Shown here in pieces: positions 37,120 through 49,676 of a DNA stretch of 64,000 nucleotides. The position numbers and the translations under genes are program-made. The notes beneath the pieces are model-generated. The model searched no databases and was not told the DNA's origin. It was given only the letters and a program-made list of their open reading frames with translations. Each line of letters opens with the position of its first letter. The stretch's first letter is position 1. The DNA comes from Marchantia polymorpha subsp. ruderalis (taxonomy: Eukaryota; Streptophyta; Marchantiopsida; Marchantiales; Marchantiaceae), in assembly GCA_037833965.1 (NCBI GenBank), contig AP031351.1, positions 446,501 to 510,500 of the forward strand, in the 5' to 3' direction.

Positions 37120-39442
37120 ATGAGACGAGTACTTATGTCTGGTGTACTTACTGTACTGTATTGTTACTGTACTTACTTGGTGTACTTATGTCCTGAGCAG
37201 CAGAGCCAAGAGGAGGTTCAATTTTGGCGATCTGAATGGATGAAGGAAGCAAAATGGCGACTGGAGGACTACGACCACATGCAAAACACCATGTTTCTTC
37301 TGGAAAATGCCAAAGTAAGATTCTCCGACTCAAGATCAAACCTCATTTTAATCATGTGTTCATGGACATCCACCTAATTTGTAGCAAGGTACATACAATT
37401 TGTATCTCTTGTGATTTGCTCTATGTTCTTTGACATCAGATAATTGGAAGGCCGCCCTTAGTAGGAACATGAAGATTTTTATACAGTAATTATGGCACAA
37501 CACCAAGAGCACAGTTTGGGTGGAACTTCATTCAGTATCTTCAGGAATTTGTTGACTGAATACAATGCTTATTCGTATTGGTAGGTTGAACCTTGACACA
37601 AGACTCTTGTTGCGAGCCAGTGGTGTAGTGAGCGGTCATGGCGGAAGTATTTGGGGGCGAACTGGAATAGGCGATATTGGATAGGCACTATGCGAAGGTG
37701 CCACACGTCACCAAGGGCGGTAGACATAACTGGAAATGCCTACTGCAAGGTTGTCCTTTCCCAGGAACATTTTCCCAAAAAAATTATATCGAAAAGCATT
37801 GGAGGAAAGACCATGTGGACTGTCATCTCCAAATTACCCAGAAGCTTCCACCTGGACCAAAGACGACTGGAGTTTCCATGAAGGCTGACAAGAAAGAGTT
37901 GATTGACTCTTGTGACAAGCATTTTGGTAATTTCTGTCAACGTTGGATCAAGCACAAGCAAGATAAGTTGGACTTCTTTCGAGGCGAGGTATGCAATTCT
38001 TTTTTTGGCAAGTTTTTTTTTTCTATTTGCATTGTTTATTTCAAATTGAATTCAAGTAGACTTCCACAAATAATTTGAGATTTATTATGTTCAGATTGCA
38101 ATAACCGTATATATGTTGCAGAATTGACAGTTTGAGTTGTGTGTCTAGATTATTAAGGGGTATTTCGACCAAAAGATATATTCTCTAATGACGAGAGAGG
38201 ATATAGAAGAATTGGAGGAACCTCCAGTGATTTTGAGGGCTATGAGACTCGTATGCAAGAATTTCCTTCCAGGTTGGAACATGTTGAGAATTCCAGAGTT
38301 TTCAAATTTTGTCTTTGATCATCTTGACGAACTACTGGATCCCTGTAGGAGAAAGGCACAGTTCGTAGATTCTATTCAAGAGTGGGTGAAGGGAGAGCAG
38401 GCCAAAAACAGAAAGAGCAATCAACGGCGAGGTATGAAGAAGTCAGAGATTGACATTGACGAAGTTGAAGCCATGGAAGATCTTGTGGCAATCTTGAGTG
38501 CAGATGACAGTTGCAGCGATTTGAAAGCTGAGGCAAAAGAATGGATAGTATTCTGTGGTAAGTACAGTTGGATTGAACAATCCAACTGGAATCCATCTTT
38601 GGAATGTAATGAACAAATAATCTTGAAATTTCTAGATTATCTCTATAGTCCAACGGGCAGGAAAGCTAAACTTGATCTTGGAGAAACCGTTTTGAGAGGT
38701 GGAATGAAGCGCATGGCAGACTTGGGTATCATCGAAGATGAAGAGACAGCTCGGACAAAGGTCAGACATCCTTACTCCTGACGTAAAGATTTTCCAATTT
38801 GTAATGTTTATGTTACAATTACAGATATTGCAGTTTGGATATGATCTAAGAGTATTGTGCTTGTTATTTTTTTCAGGGTGAGATTTCAAAGTCAGCTCTT
38901 GATGAATCAGAGATGTATGGTTCCGTAGAGCACATACATCCATTTTTTATGTCTGTACATATATCACAGGAAGTTGAAAAGTGGGGAGCGAAGGTTGAAG
39001 TCAAGAGGATGGATGCAAAAAAACGAAATCTTCTCTTGGAGTGGGAAGCGAAGTATACGGCAGACGAACTTTATACGGCAGACGCCTCATATAAGATCCG
39101 TGTCAACACACTTGAAAACAAAGGGTCGGTAAAATGGGCTGTTGCTGCCAACAAGTGGTGGAATAAAGTTGAACTGTTTGCAACAGCGATGTCTCTTGTT
39201 AAGGATCTTAGCAAAGGACCAGAACGTGATCGCGGCGGGAAACGTGCAAGTAAGATCGTTCCCAAGCATTTTCTTTGAGCTTTAATTTTAACTGAAATAT
39301 GTTGTATCAAAATGATAATATCTGCGATTGGGTTGCTATTATTACAGATAGGAGAACTCGTTCTTCAGATGGTAACATGGATGTAAGCGTCAAGAGAAAG
39401 CCACCTGGTGAGAGGACACGACGTGCTAACATATGGCGATGA
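37120..39442 (+). CDS. Unknown multi-exon protein with C2H2-like zinc finger
   Basis: Five exons join cleanly in frame (37120-37314, 37671-37988, 38149-38760, 38877-39249, 39348-39442) into about 530 residues with GT-AG introns and no internal stop, so the gene looks intact. The start is uncertain: the first 27 or so residues may be upstream or intron sequence, and an acceptor near 37200 could join an earlier exon. Exon 2 encodes a single finger-like motif, W-K-C-x4-C-x5-F-x5-I-x2-H-x4-H, within about residues 75-110; it is two residues longer than the classical C2H2 spacing. The middle is acidic and helical-looking (EDIEELEEPP, DIDEVEAMEDLVAILSADD). The C-terminus is basic (NRRTRSSDG, VKRKPPGERTRRAN) and may be a nuclear localisation signal. 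A short internal duplication gives YTADELYTADA. The family was not recognised. A nucleic-acid-binding or transposon-encoded protein is plausible given the flanking repeats. Confidence 0.7.
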
Positions 39443-41912
39443 GTTGAAAGTCGTACGTGGACTTCGATACTGGTTAGTTTCACTTACAAAAGTCTTAAAT
39501 GGCAATTTTCATACTTGTTTTTTTTCCCACTCTACCTAGATAGGCTCCAATGTGGCTCAAAAGAAGTGGTATGGGGTTTTTTCTCCTCATTTCTTCCTTG
39601 TAGTTGGTGTACTTGTCCTACTTTCGAAGAGGAGGCGGATAATTATATGTATTTTCAATCGGTGTTTCAGATCGCTATGCTTTTGCTTCGGTAACCATGG
39701 TAGTGTAGTTGCTTCATTTTGGAACTCGAAATCTGCTGATGTCAGTCTGAACTGGATCCTTAACGTATGGTTATCCTTAACGTATTTATAAAATCACCGT
39801 TCTTGGATTCTGGGACGGTAGATCAGTATCTGATTATAATTTTGCTTTTTCTGATACAGCTTTTATGGTGCCAACGAAGGATGCAAGTGCGATGACAAGT
39901 CCTCATGCAACCCTTGCAATTGCAAATGAGAGAGAACAACTCCAATTTATGCTGTTTATATTCCACGAAGTCATCCTCAGTCGACTGAGGATGATGAGCT
40001 GTAGCGAAAGTTTTGCACATCATGTATGCAGTGGCTTTAGGACGCACTCATCACTTTCTGGAAGTTTGACTGTGCTTTCAGTTGACAGTTCACAGCTTTA
40101 GAGTTTTTGTATCGGAACAAAATTGGAATAGAGCTACATCGTGCACTACACATTAATTTTTCTGTACACTCGGATTTTTCTACCGTCTCAGACTTATTTG
40201 AATTATGAATTTGAAGCCTTGGAGGCTAATTTTGAATCTTTTTGTATTGTGAGATGTCAGCGTGGTTTTTAGTACCAGTTTGGTTCATGGAAGCTGTAAG
40301 TTAGGAGATAGTCAATCTACATGGTGGCACACAGGTCGAAAGCAAAAATATAGGGTCACATGAAAGGGAGAGAAACATACTCAACAAATCTAGCTCAATG
40401 ATAAGAGATACAAAGAAAAGGAATCGGGACTACCTTCTCCATAAAAAGTCATTTCTTGTTCAAACAATATCCCCCGCCTATTTCTGTGTGTTTATAAACG
40501 CAGAGATGTGAGATGTAATTGTGAAACATATAGCTCATTTTGTATTAACTGCTGTCGGATGAAGAAACTTACTGTATGTTCCGACCAATTTTAATTGATG
40601 TTTGAATTTTTTCATAGATTTGGATCAAACTTCGATTGCGATTCTGCTTTGTATCGCAATGTAACTTGATCATTGAACCTGACAACTGACAAAGGAAACA
40701 TGCATAGCTTGGTAAAACTCCTTAATATGTCACATTTTCATATCACTTGTAGGTGCTCTTCTTTCCGTCGTCGTGTGAAGGAAATGTATTTACCCTCCAT
40801 TCATTTAAAGGAGCAAGATCTGTTGCCCATATGAGGTCCAGGTAAATATCTGAACTTGTTACATCCGATTCCGTGTACGCTTGAAACGCTCATATACCCG
40901 AAATTGGAATCAATAGTTTAGATTCAACACTCGGTACTGTGGAATTTAATAGATGATCTATACTCTTGAGAGACGTGAAGTAGCACTTGTTCAGCCAGGG
41001 CGAGGAGTCTATGGTCTTCAGGTCATAGCAGGTTCATATCAACGGGTACAGTTTGTATAAATGTTACCATAGATCAGAAAAAGTGTCAGGAACTTAAAAG
41101 ATTGTCACTCTCTCTTATATCCATACATAAGAATAGACTAAGCTCAAACACGTCTCAGGCATCCTTTTAGTAAGAGTCTGGTTCACCGACATATCTCCCT
41201 TCCGTTCAGAAATTGAGCAAGAGACCTCGAAGATTATCAAAGAAGAAGAATTTTAATCAGATTTGGAACGTTGTTGTCAGGTCTCCATGTACCGTAATGT
41301 TGGACTTTACCTGTGACATAATTAATACTCTGCTGTAGATCATACTGAAACTGAAATGAATGTAACCAGATAGAGAGGACCCGTCAAGATATTAAATTCT
41401 GCACGCCTCCTTATTACCAGTTTTCTAGACAGAGTGTGACTAGCCCAGTAATACGTGTAGGGCATGAATCTCATATTTTTTCTGCTGTACATTTCACTCG
41501 GAATGATCTGATCCATCTGAGGTCCAAACTTTTGACCTCTCAAATAACCAGTTCTACAAACTCCTCGTATGCTCATAAATTATGGGCTTTGCAAGTTCTT
41601 CTTGGCAATGAAAATCTTCTTACAGAAGATACCCTCAATTCATGACTTACTGATCATGAGTGTTATGGACTTAACCAAGAATCTCAAGTGCGTTTTTTCT
41701 TTTGTAGCTTTAAGTACAGCACTTCAAGAATCGTCTCTTGTATATGCGAGTTGCTTTGGTTTGACCATCAGCCGGTCTTGATGTTGCTGGAGTGGAATCA
41801 AATATCGTCCTCTTCAGTGCATAAATTTGTTCTATACCAGTATACCGAGGAAGATAGTTTGCCCATTCCTGCCATTTTCAGATGAGTCATTCATTCCGTT
41901 GAGGGCATCCCA
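39443..41912. other. Intergenic, no gene recognised
   Basis: Probably the 3' UTR of the C2H2 gene, then AT-rich DNA with short frames lacking known domains. A 24-bp perfect palindrome lies at 39971-39994. Confidence 0.45.
39971..39994. repeat. 24-bp perfect palindrome
   Basis: TCATCCTCAGTC is followed directly by its reverse complement with no spacer. It lies about 530 bp downstream of the C2H2 gene stop codon, possibly within its 3' UTR. Confidence 0.92.
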
Positions 41913-42211
41913 TCTACATGGTTGCCGGGTCCGCCGACCCTCCCCGCAAAGTGTTCTTATAGTCCATCGTTAGATCCGTCTGCCGGAAAGCGGAGCGATC
42001 TAATTCAATCACTTTGATGCTCCACCGGAAAATTGAGTGCCAATGAAAAACCTGCCCGGTTAGCCTGCCCGCACAATCTTCCATCTTTGGTCCAAAAGAG
42101 GAGAGTCGCAGCGAAAAGAAGAACTTCCGTCACGGGTCACTGCATGATGACACACCTGCCTGGGTCTATGAAGGCCCTATATAGGAGCTATGTATAAGTT
42201 TGTGCAGCTAA
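41913..42211 (-). repeat. Right end of the 11.5-kb block, inverted match to 30683-30879
   Basis: Reverse-complement counterparts of the three left-end blocks: 42191-42211, 41938-41953 and 41913-41927. The end stops 8 bp before the second 1.79-kb repeat; on the left the gap is 17 bp. No 8-11 bp target duplication was found at these borders. Confidence 0.6.
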
Positions 42212-42219
42212 ACCCGTCC

Positions 42220-44013
42220 CTTGCTACGGTATTCCTACCATGGCCAATCACTTTTCTAGATTGGAATTTAAGACTCATGGTAAAACAGACTAGGCTTTGT
42301 ACAATATACGAGTAGAAATTGACGGTGAGATAGACGACTTATCTTGGAGAGTAAGAGTACTTCTATTGTTATTACTTCATAAGCTTATCTTCGCTTTTCC
42401 TAAGTTGCTGTGGCATAGTAACACATTGTTTTTAATAATGATACATTATGATGGAATCCTTATTTCAATTAGAATTAGGTAGAATAAGCTTGAAAAATTA
42501 GTATTTGAAATTTTGAAACTATATCAGCGTTATGAGCTCCCCAAAAAAATATGAATATATAGTGAAGAGAAAGGTTTATGGTTCTGTTATTTTTCCCCTC
42601 ATGTTAGGACTTTGATTTCTGCAATATCTGGTGCAATGCATCAATTTCTAGTGCCAACTCAAGTTCTGGAAGCCAAATTTTGCCATGGATTTAGCATTTT
42701 GGTAGTGTCATACAGAGTTAAACCTCCCAATAGTGTCAACTCTTTTGAATGACATTCTCCCATTAGTGACATGAAAGTGTGGAACCATTAGTTTCTAACG
42801 TATAAATTTGTTCAATAAGAACCGTACGTCACTATTGACAATAGTGACATGAGAAGATTGAACAGTGACATGATGGAGCTTTAATGACTATCATAATTAT
42901 CGAAAGTATCCGTTCATAACTTTTGGATTTAGAATTCTATTTTTTTTCTATGCTTCCATTGAGGTTGAATCATGATTGTAACTATATTATGAGAATATTG
43001 AATGCGCCAAATGTTAACTGCTCTTGTTATCATCTGCTAAATTTCTTTCATAAACGTCAAATATATGTCTAACAAGACAGGTCTCAAAAATACGTTGATG
43101 TTCTGATTTTATTCTCGGAGCATAAGTTAAGTAAGTGTGCTCTGAATTTCGCGATGAAACATATCTTATCGAAATTGATATCATTTTGCACATCATTTGT
43201 ACAAAGGTTAATACAGGGTGGCATTAGTGCTAAATTTGATCCAAAAACTTTGCATTGAGATAGTCCGAGTCATATAAGGGACAAATTGAAAAATTCAATT
43301 TCGATTAGAATCTTGTGCTCTTCAACCAGCTCAAATTTCTAAGTCAAGGGAAAAATGGAAAAATTCAATTTTGACAATTGATATTCATGTTGATTATAAC
43401 CACCATTGTAATCTAGAGAGTTTTGCAAAATTTTGCAAAATTTACCAAGAAGAATTGGTTACTAATATTTCTTAAACGAGAAAAATTGCTTCTTGATTGA
43501 GCCATGTAATTCTTTGAGTAGTAAAAAATTTCTATATACAGTAAAGTACAAAAATCTTAAAAATCTTATATAGTAGAAATTGCTGATATACAGGCAAGTA
43601 CAAAAATCTTATGTATTGAAAATCTTCTCATCGTGAACATCGAATAACTCTAATTTCACTTATCATTGTTGATATAAGTTCAAATTCGAACCGCCAAATG
43701 ATCCGCTAAATATTTAGCGGATCCGCTAAACATGCAATAAGGATGTCTCCACATGATACACTAAATGTTATCCAACCTCGTGTGAGTGACACCTCCCAAT
43801 AGTGACATAAAACTAAAGAACCGATGTATATCACTATTGGGAGGTTTAACTCTGTATAAGGATCTAAGTAATTGGTCAACTCTAGCACGTTTTATTCGCT
43901 TAGACTTGTGACAATAGATTTTAAGTAATAAAATTATGAGTACTATTATGTTTAGACTGAATTTCCCCTCTGACTACTAGTCCAAAAAGTAGGTTCAGAT
44001 GTTAGTACATTCA
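42220..44013 (+). repeat. 1.79-kb direct repeat, copy 2
   Basis: Same unit and orientation as 28875-30665, about 99% identical by eye. It is 3 bp longer owing to a GTA-type insertion near 42310. It abuts the right inverted repeat of the intervening block. Confidence 0.93.
42713..43854. mobile_element. Non-autonomous pogo-type MITE, copy 2
   Basis: Same 1142-bp length, same 23-bp terminal inverted repeats and same TA flanks (42711-42712 and 43855-43856) as the copy at 29365-30506. It occupies the identical site within the duplicated unit. Confidence 0.88.
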
Positions 44014-44394
44014 GTGTGCTGATACGTAATGCTGGATATCTTCCTATATGTACAATTACTGTAAATTAGATTGGTATCATACATTTTTTTTACTTGGATT
44101 GAAGGGTTGGAGATGGGAGTCTGATGATTATCTTCTCCTATCATATATACATATGTATATACATACATATTAAATGACACACATGTAATGTTTCATTCTA
44201 GAAAAATTACAAAATTAGCAAACATATATTTATCAAGTGTATCGGAAACTGAACTGTGTCAAATACAGTTCAAACTTTGTTCACTTTCCTTTGTACAATA
44301 AATATTTATTCCTTTTAACAAGAAAATGATTTAAAAGTGAAAAAGTACATTGACCGAGCATTGAATGAGTCCAAAGATATACACTTAAGTTGTT
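44014..44394. other. Intergenic, no gene recognised
   Basis: AT-rich, with a short ATAC/TATG palindromic tract near 44143-44168. Nothing coding was seen. Confidence 0.4.
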
Positions 44395-47300
44395 AAGTCC
44401 TACTTAAAAGTGTCATTTGATATTTTTGCCACGTTTTAGTTAATTGTGGCATCTAACATTTTTTTAAAGTGATATTTGTGCTGAAAAATTTCTGTGACTC
44501 TGTTGAAATCAAGAGATTGAGCTTTTTTCTTGAAATAAGCTCAATCTTGATTGCCAGAATCTTTGTGTAACAAAGTGAAATTTGTTAGTATTAATGTATT
44601 ACATTTTTGTATTTTAATTATCATAATTAAAAATTTTGAAACATCAAACTGCTACGCTTGCATGATGTTAGTAAGAGATAGATTGTGCAAATACATTGTT
44701 TATTGTATTTCTCTCATTTGATGAGATAATAGTGAAATTCGATCTAGCATGTCTTTTCAAGGATTGTTACTAGATCTTCATTGAAACTTCTCAACATTAC
44801 AAATCAGATGAAATAGTTTTTTTTAATTGATTTTATCACATCCCATGCATCATTGAAAGATGTATTCTTGTTGTAATTTTGAAGCGTCGTCTTCACGTCA
44901 TGTTCAATTTCTGACGCTTTGATTAATTCTTTGTGTTATTTTTTAATATGATCAACATACTCTTGAGACTAGTGTTTTTCAACCTGCGTTTGGAACCCAT
45001 TCAAAACTTCATTGATGAATTTTACGTCAATAACTTGTTAATGTTGGCAAGCATAATTTGCGAAGCTTCAAACTTGCGAGCATTGTTGTTTGAGTTGTGC
45101 TTCTCATAAATCATGGATGTTTGTATTATAATTAATAAAGCAAAATATCCAATTACTTTGATAATGTTGCTTTTGGTATTCTAATCTAGGAATGTGTAAC
45201 CATTTTTAGTTAGTAAAGACTAAAGTAAAGGTTACTTTAGATTTTGATATAGATACTTTAGAGTACACTAGTCGTAGTTGTCACGTCAGCGATCCGCGCG
45301 CTTGGTAGGTAGAGAGTAGGTGTACTAGTTGATAGCGTCACGTCAGCGATCCATGTGTTTATTAGGTAAGGATTGAGTGTCTTAGTTTGAAGCGTCACGT
45401 CAGCGATCCGTATGCTTATCAGGATTATTCGTCACGTCATCCATCTACTATGAGTGGTACGGATGATGGGGATAATATCTTGTTTCCTTGTATTTGTTGG
45501 TGAGAACTATATGAGGGAGTGGAGAATCATTGTTTATATATCTCATCTTCAGAGTTTACATTTCTATCTTCGAGTGAACTTCTTTATAAACCCTAGTGTT
45601 ACGCAATGATCTTGTATTCATGAAACCTCATCATCAATATGATGTCAAATTGAATCAAACAAAATGTCGTTGTTAAACAACATGAATTTCAAATTTTAAT
45701 TATTGACATCATTGTAGAAGTAAAACCGTTTTGAGCGAATATTAATTCCATATATATTGACGATCAATTTTTTTTAATTCAATACACTATCTTCGTTGAA
45801 TAACATGGATTTTTTCAAATCATGAAACTCAAAATCATTGAAAAAGTTGTATTGTTTCAAGGGTATACTGATTCCGCATATATTTGCCATCAAGTTGTCC
45901 AATTCAATATATTGCTACGAGATGATCATGTCACACGTCTGCAATGTCTTGAATGTGATTTGAATCATTGTTAAAAGCGGATTAAAGAATGCAGTAATGA
46001 TCCATCACTTATTGCACAACGATTGTTCAAGGCGCTTTTCCCAACTTGTTGACAAATTCATCGACAATTTTGTAAAATCTATTTGAATAGACAACCTAAT
46101 TTGATTTCTCATGTTATTGATCAGGTTAACTTGCGTCCCCTGATTAATCGAAAACACATGAACTGTCTTGTAAAATCATCATCTTGAATGTCATTGGTTG
46201 CTTGCATAACGACAAGATTCAATTGGTAAAGAGTATATCAAATGTGAAGAACTTTGTCTACACATCTTAATAAATTGTGTGACAATTCTTTTTAATTTGC
46301 CTTGTTATCATGTTTATGCCATCAAAGTTGATATAGATGATTTTGTTAATTCATATTGAATAAATCACGTTCAATAGCATGTTGATCAACTCCACGTAGT
46401 TCATCGCAATTTGATGATCCCAAATGGCATCAGTAATACATGCAATCTTATTAACCCATTATCAACACTCAAATTTGCTGATGCAACAATAATATCATTT
46501 AATGCATTTAATAATCAATAGCCAACTAGAAAGCACATGAACAAATTCCACACCTCTATCAAAATAAGTTGTAATGAAACCGCAAGCATGAACTTTACAA
46601 AATTGTCAATCATATTATAGATTATCACAACTAGTTTAGCGTTCTTGGTACAATTGCAATGTTGGGTATTAACCTTAGCAGTCTGTCTACACAATTTTGT
46701 GTGCTCAAAAGATAATCAAGATTGCAACAATTTTTTGATAATGACAATATATTTATCTACTTCCTTGTTGACTTGCAGTTTGAACAATTTCATAACGTTT
46801 GTCTTTGAAATCGGTTCCATTTCATTTTTGTAGTCATCTAGCTCTAGCTTGAGAAACAAATTGCCAACAAGATCATCGACTATTTTCACTTTAAAGATTT
46901 TGAAAGTGACACACTCCGATTTGCAATTTGTATATGAATGTATACAGTTGTTTAATTTGTCATCCAAATATTCCTTCTTGTTCTCCAGATATAAATGCGG
47001 ATATGTTGTTCAATTGTTTCCATGTTGAATCTCAAGGTGTTTTTTTATAGCTCGGATTATTTTTGGCCGTAGGCGATATATTTCACAATTTTGAGTCCAT
47101 ATTGAATCTTATTTATTTCCTCGAGTGGCGTTTCACATGACATCAAACCAGAGAAAATCGTGTGTAGAATCGCTACACACATGTTGCAATTATACTTCTC
47201 CAGGCCACCACTCACTTTGTAAAGCCTCAATTGCAGCCAAAAGTACCTATACGGCATGTATAAATTTTGAGATCCAAAGAGTCCCTATACGACATATATA

Positions 47301-47455
47301 ATCTTTGACATCGGTTCCATTTCATCTTCGAAAATGGTAGGTTCCGATTAGTGTCACCTACATTATAGTCACCCTTAATTGTGACGTAGATCCAATTTTA
47401 ATTGTGACAAAGGTGGCATTTAAAAAAATTGTCACTTTTAATGAGGCGTAAGTCT
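44395..47455. mobile_element. Possible DNA-transposon relic with degenerate terminal inverted repeats
   Basis: The left end (about 44395-44470) and the reverse complement of the right end (about 47380-47455) align loosely by eye. Both have T-T-A...CC-T...TTAAAAGTG-x-CA, then a T-rich tract and TGCCAC, roughly 70% matching. Inside, minus-strand fragments at 46716-46967 and 47057-47257 and a segment near 46380-46460 hint at a decayed coding region, but no motif is firm enough to name the superfamily. Target duplication was not resolved. Confidence 0.35.
45280..45448. repeat. 57-bp-period array of GTCACGTCAGCGATCC
   Basis: The 16-mer occurs exactly at 45280, 45337 and 45394 (57 bp apart). A shortened fourth copy, GTCACGTCAtCCATC, lies at 45431. 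Sequence between the cores is less conserved. The core contains ACGT and, on the other strand, TGACGTGAC, a bZIP-type site. A TATATA tract lies about 90 bp downstream at 45535-45540, so the array could be an enhancer of a transposon promoter. Confidence 0.85.
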
Positions 47456-49676
47456 TATGTGGCTCTCCCACGTTATAACTTAGATTAGAACATGATGATT
47501 GTGTGCTGCATAGCAGTCGGGATTGATCTTATTAGGTCCGGGAAGTGTTTTGACTTATGTGCCATCAAGTACTTTTGTCCAGTAACTCTGAATGTTACCT
47601 GACAACAGAAATTATTATGAGTAGAAAAAATAAAATTGCTTTCCAAGCATAGAAAAATCAGGCGACGAAACTTATAAGAAAACAGCCTGCCAAATTTTTA
47701 ATCTTACGAAGGTCCACGTTATGTCGACTACACACCTTAAGCTTTTGCTTGCGGCAACGCCACAATCCTTTCCTCTCATCTACTTCAATCTCAGTCCCGA
47801 AAATCAGATTGATCACACACAACTTCTTCATTTAAGAATCCTGTCTCAGGTTTTTCAGTACAATCAGTTTTCCATTCAGACTAAGTAATGATCTCAGAAA
47901 TTATCAGAATCCAGGTCTTTCAATATCAGTCACCTCTCCTGAAGGTTTCTACAACACCAACACAGGACTAGGCTACGAACGTTATTGGTGTCGCAAAAAT
48001 TTCAATGTGATGTAACTGCATACATTATGAGTGCCGTATACTCTACTACCTTACCATGATTGTAAAAACGTTTCACCTTTCGACATCTTGGAGTAACTTC
48101 TCTTCATTCGAAAATAATGTATGTTTAGGCTGGATCCCACGTTTTCGAGATCCGTTCAGTGCCACACTTCGCAATTCCGACCGGTAACTCCGCCCAGACA
48201 AGTAGGTCGAGAAACCAATGAACTCTATCCGTGATGCCCTTCAGCTGCTTGTTCGACCTCGTAGTTCAGTCTTAATAACGTCAATAGGAGACATTCCCAT
48301 GAAAGGTACCTTAGAAAGCCGTCAACTGATACCTTGCAGTTGTATTTATACACGTCCCTGCTATCCAGCTGCTACAGGTGGTCATTCAGACAAAAACATT
48401 CTAGTGTATATCGTGAACACGTATATCGTGCACATCCACAACATAGCAGGTCAATGAACCTAGTGCAGCAACTGTGTGTCTGCCTTAAAAACGATGAATT
48501 AGTAAGGCACATGGAGATATCCTTTCCGACACTTTAAAAGTTCTGGTACATACAATATGCACTGTAGATCACGGGACGCGCCACCGTGAAAACATGAATG
48601 AATGGACTCTGACAGTAGGTTGAGATGCACACGATGTTGAAACGTTGAGGCTTTAAACGGCATCGATTTTGACCATGTCGAGAAGGAAAGACAGTGCAAC
48701 CTCCAACATGACGTTGAGGGTGGACATTAAAACTTGACAAATCAACACTCTGAGCGAAAAACACCTCTGGTAGCACATTGAGGTCAGATCATATACGGCT
48801 AGCGATTTCTTGCAGCAACGAATGACCTATTTGTAGCTCAACGTAGATAATACAACAGCCCTTCCTTTTGGTTTTTTCAGTTGAAGAAGTCCTTCGCTTC
48901 TTCAAAGAGCGTCATGTGCCTTCCTTACGAACAGTCAGCTCAAAAAGTAGTCGCCGTTGTCCACCACACCCTTGACTTCACGGGTCAATTGTCACTATGG
49001 AAAAACCTGCGCTCTGTCAGCTCTTCTGTAATCTCCAGTTGCCTTCAATCATCCGCATTTTTCCTCTGGCCTTCATCATACTGTTCCCTATATGAATGTT
49101 TACAGCGGAGTATGCTGTAGTGAAAGCTTCTGTCACTCCTAGAAAATCCGGAATCTGCTCTTGAGAATTAGGTAGCACTGACCTGGCAATCCTTCTCGTT
49201 GACCGTCATTTATCTCAGAGTAATATGGCAAGTCCTCAAGATACAGGAGAGAGCTCGGGCAAATCTAGGTCAGAGGCAAACCACCCATTCCTATTGCAAC
49301 CTTTGAGATTCTTTTTTAAGGGTTGGCTCTCTACAGTGCAGGTCGATAGTGATCATCGCCATAGACCACATTTGGTTTCTGTACCGAGCCTTTGGACTTC
49401 ATGTACAAAGTGTACTCACTTCCACAAGTGGATCGATAGAGGAGCAGAAAAAATTAATCCAGGGACTTCGGATTTGCGAATGTATTGCTGACAGCGGTTT
49501 CATAAGGTAAAATCAACTGTACACACTAATTCCCAAGAGTATCTCCATGATTCACCTCTAGTTAAGACAAACGATTGTCAAAGCTAGAACATTCTACTAT
49601 AGTCGTTCTATGTATCATCAGAATCAGCATATGATACTTCGGTGTCTTTGTCCACATGCACACTAATTCACCGAGA
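47456..49676. other. Intergenic, no gene recognised
   Basis: Short frames only (for example 48218-48457 plus, 48534-48776 minus, 49225-49491 plus), none with a recognisable domain. The last few hundred bases probably hold the 3' UTR of the LSD1-like gene. Confidence 0.45.

Noticed and set aside
28875-44013. A standard LTR retrotransposon with 1.79-kb LTRs
   Set aside because: The repeats can be trimmed to TG...CA, but there is no 5-bp target duplication, no tRNA primer-binding site after the left copy, no polypurine tract before the right copy, and no gag, RT or integrase inside.
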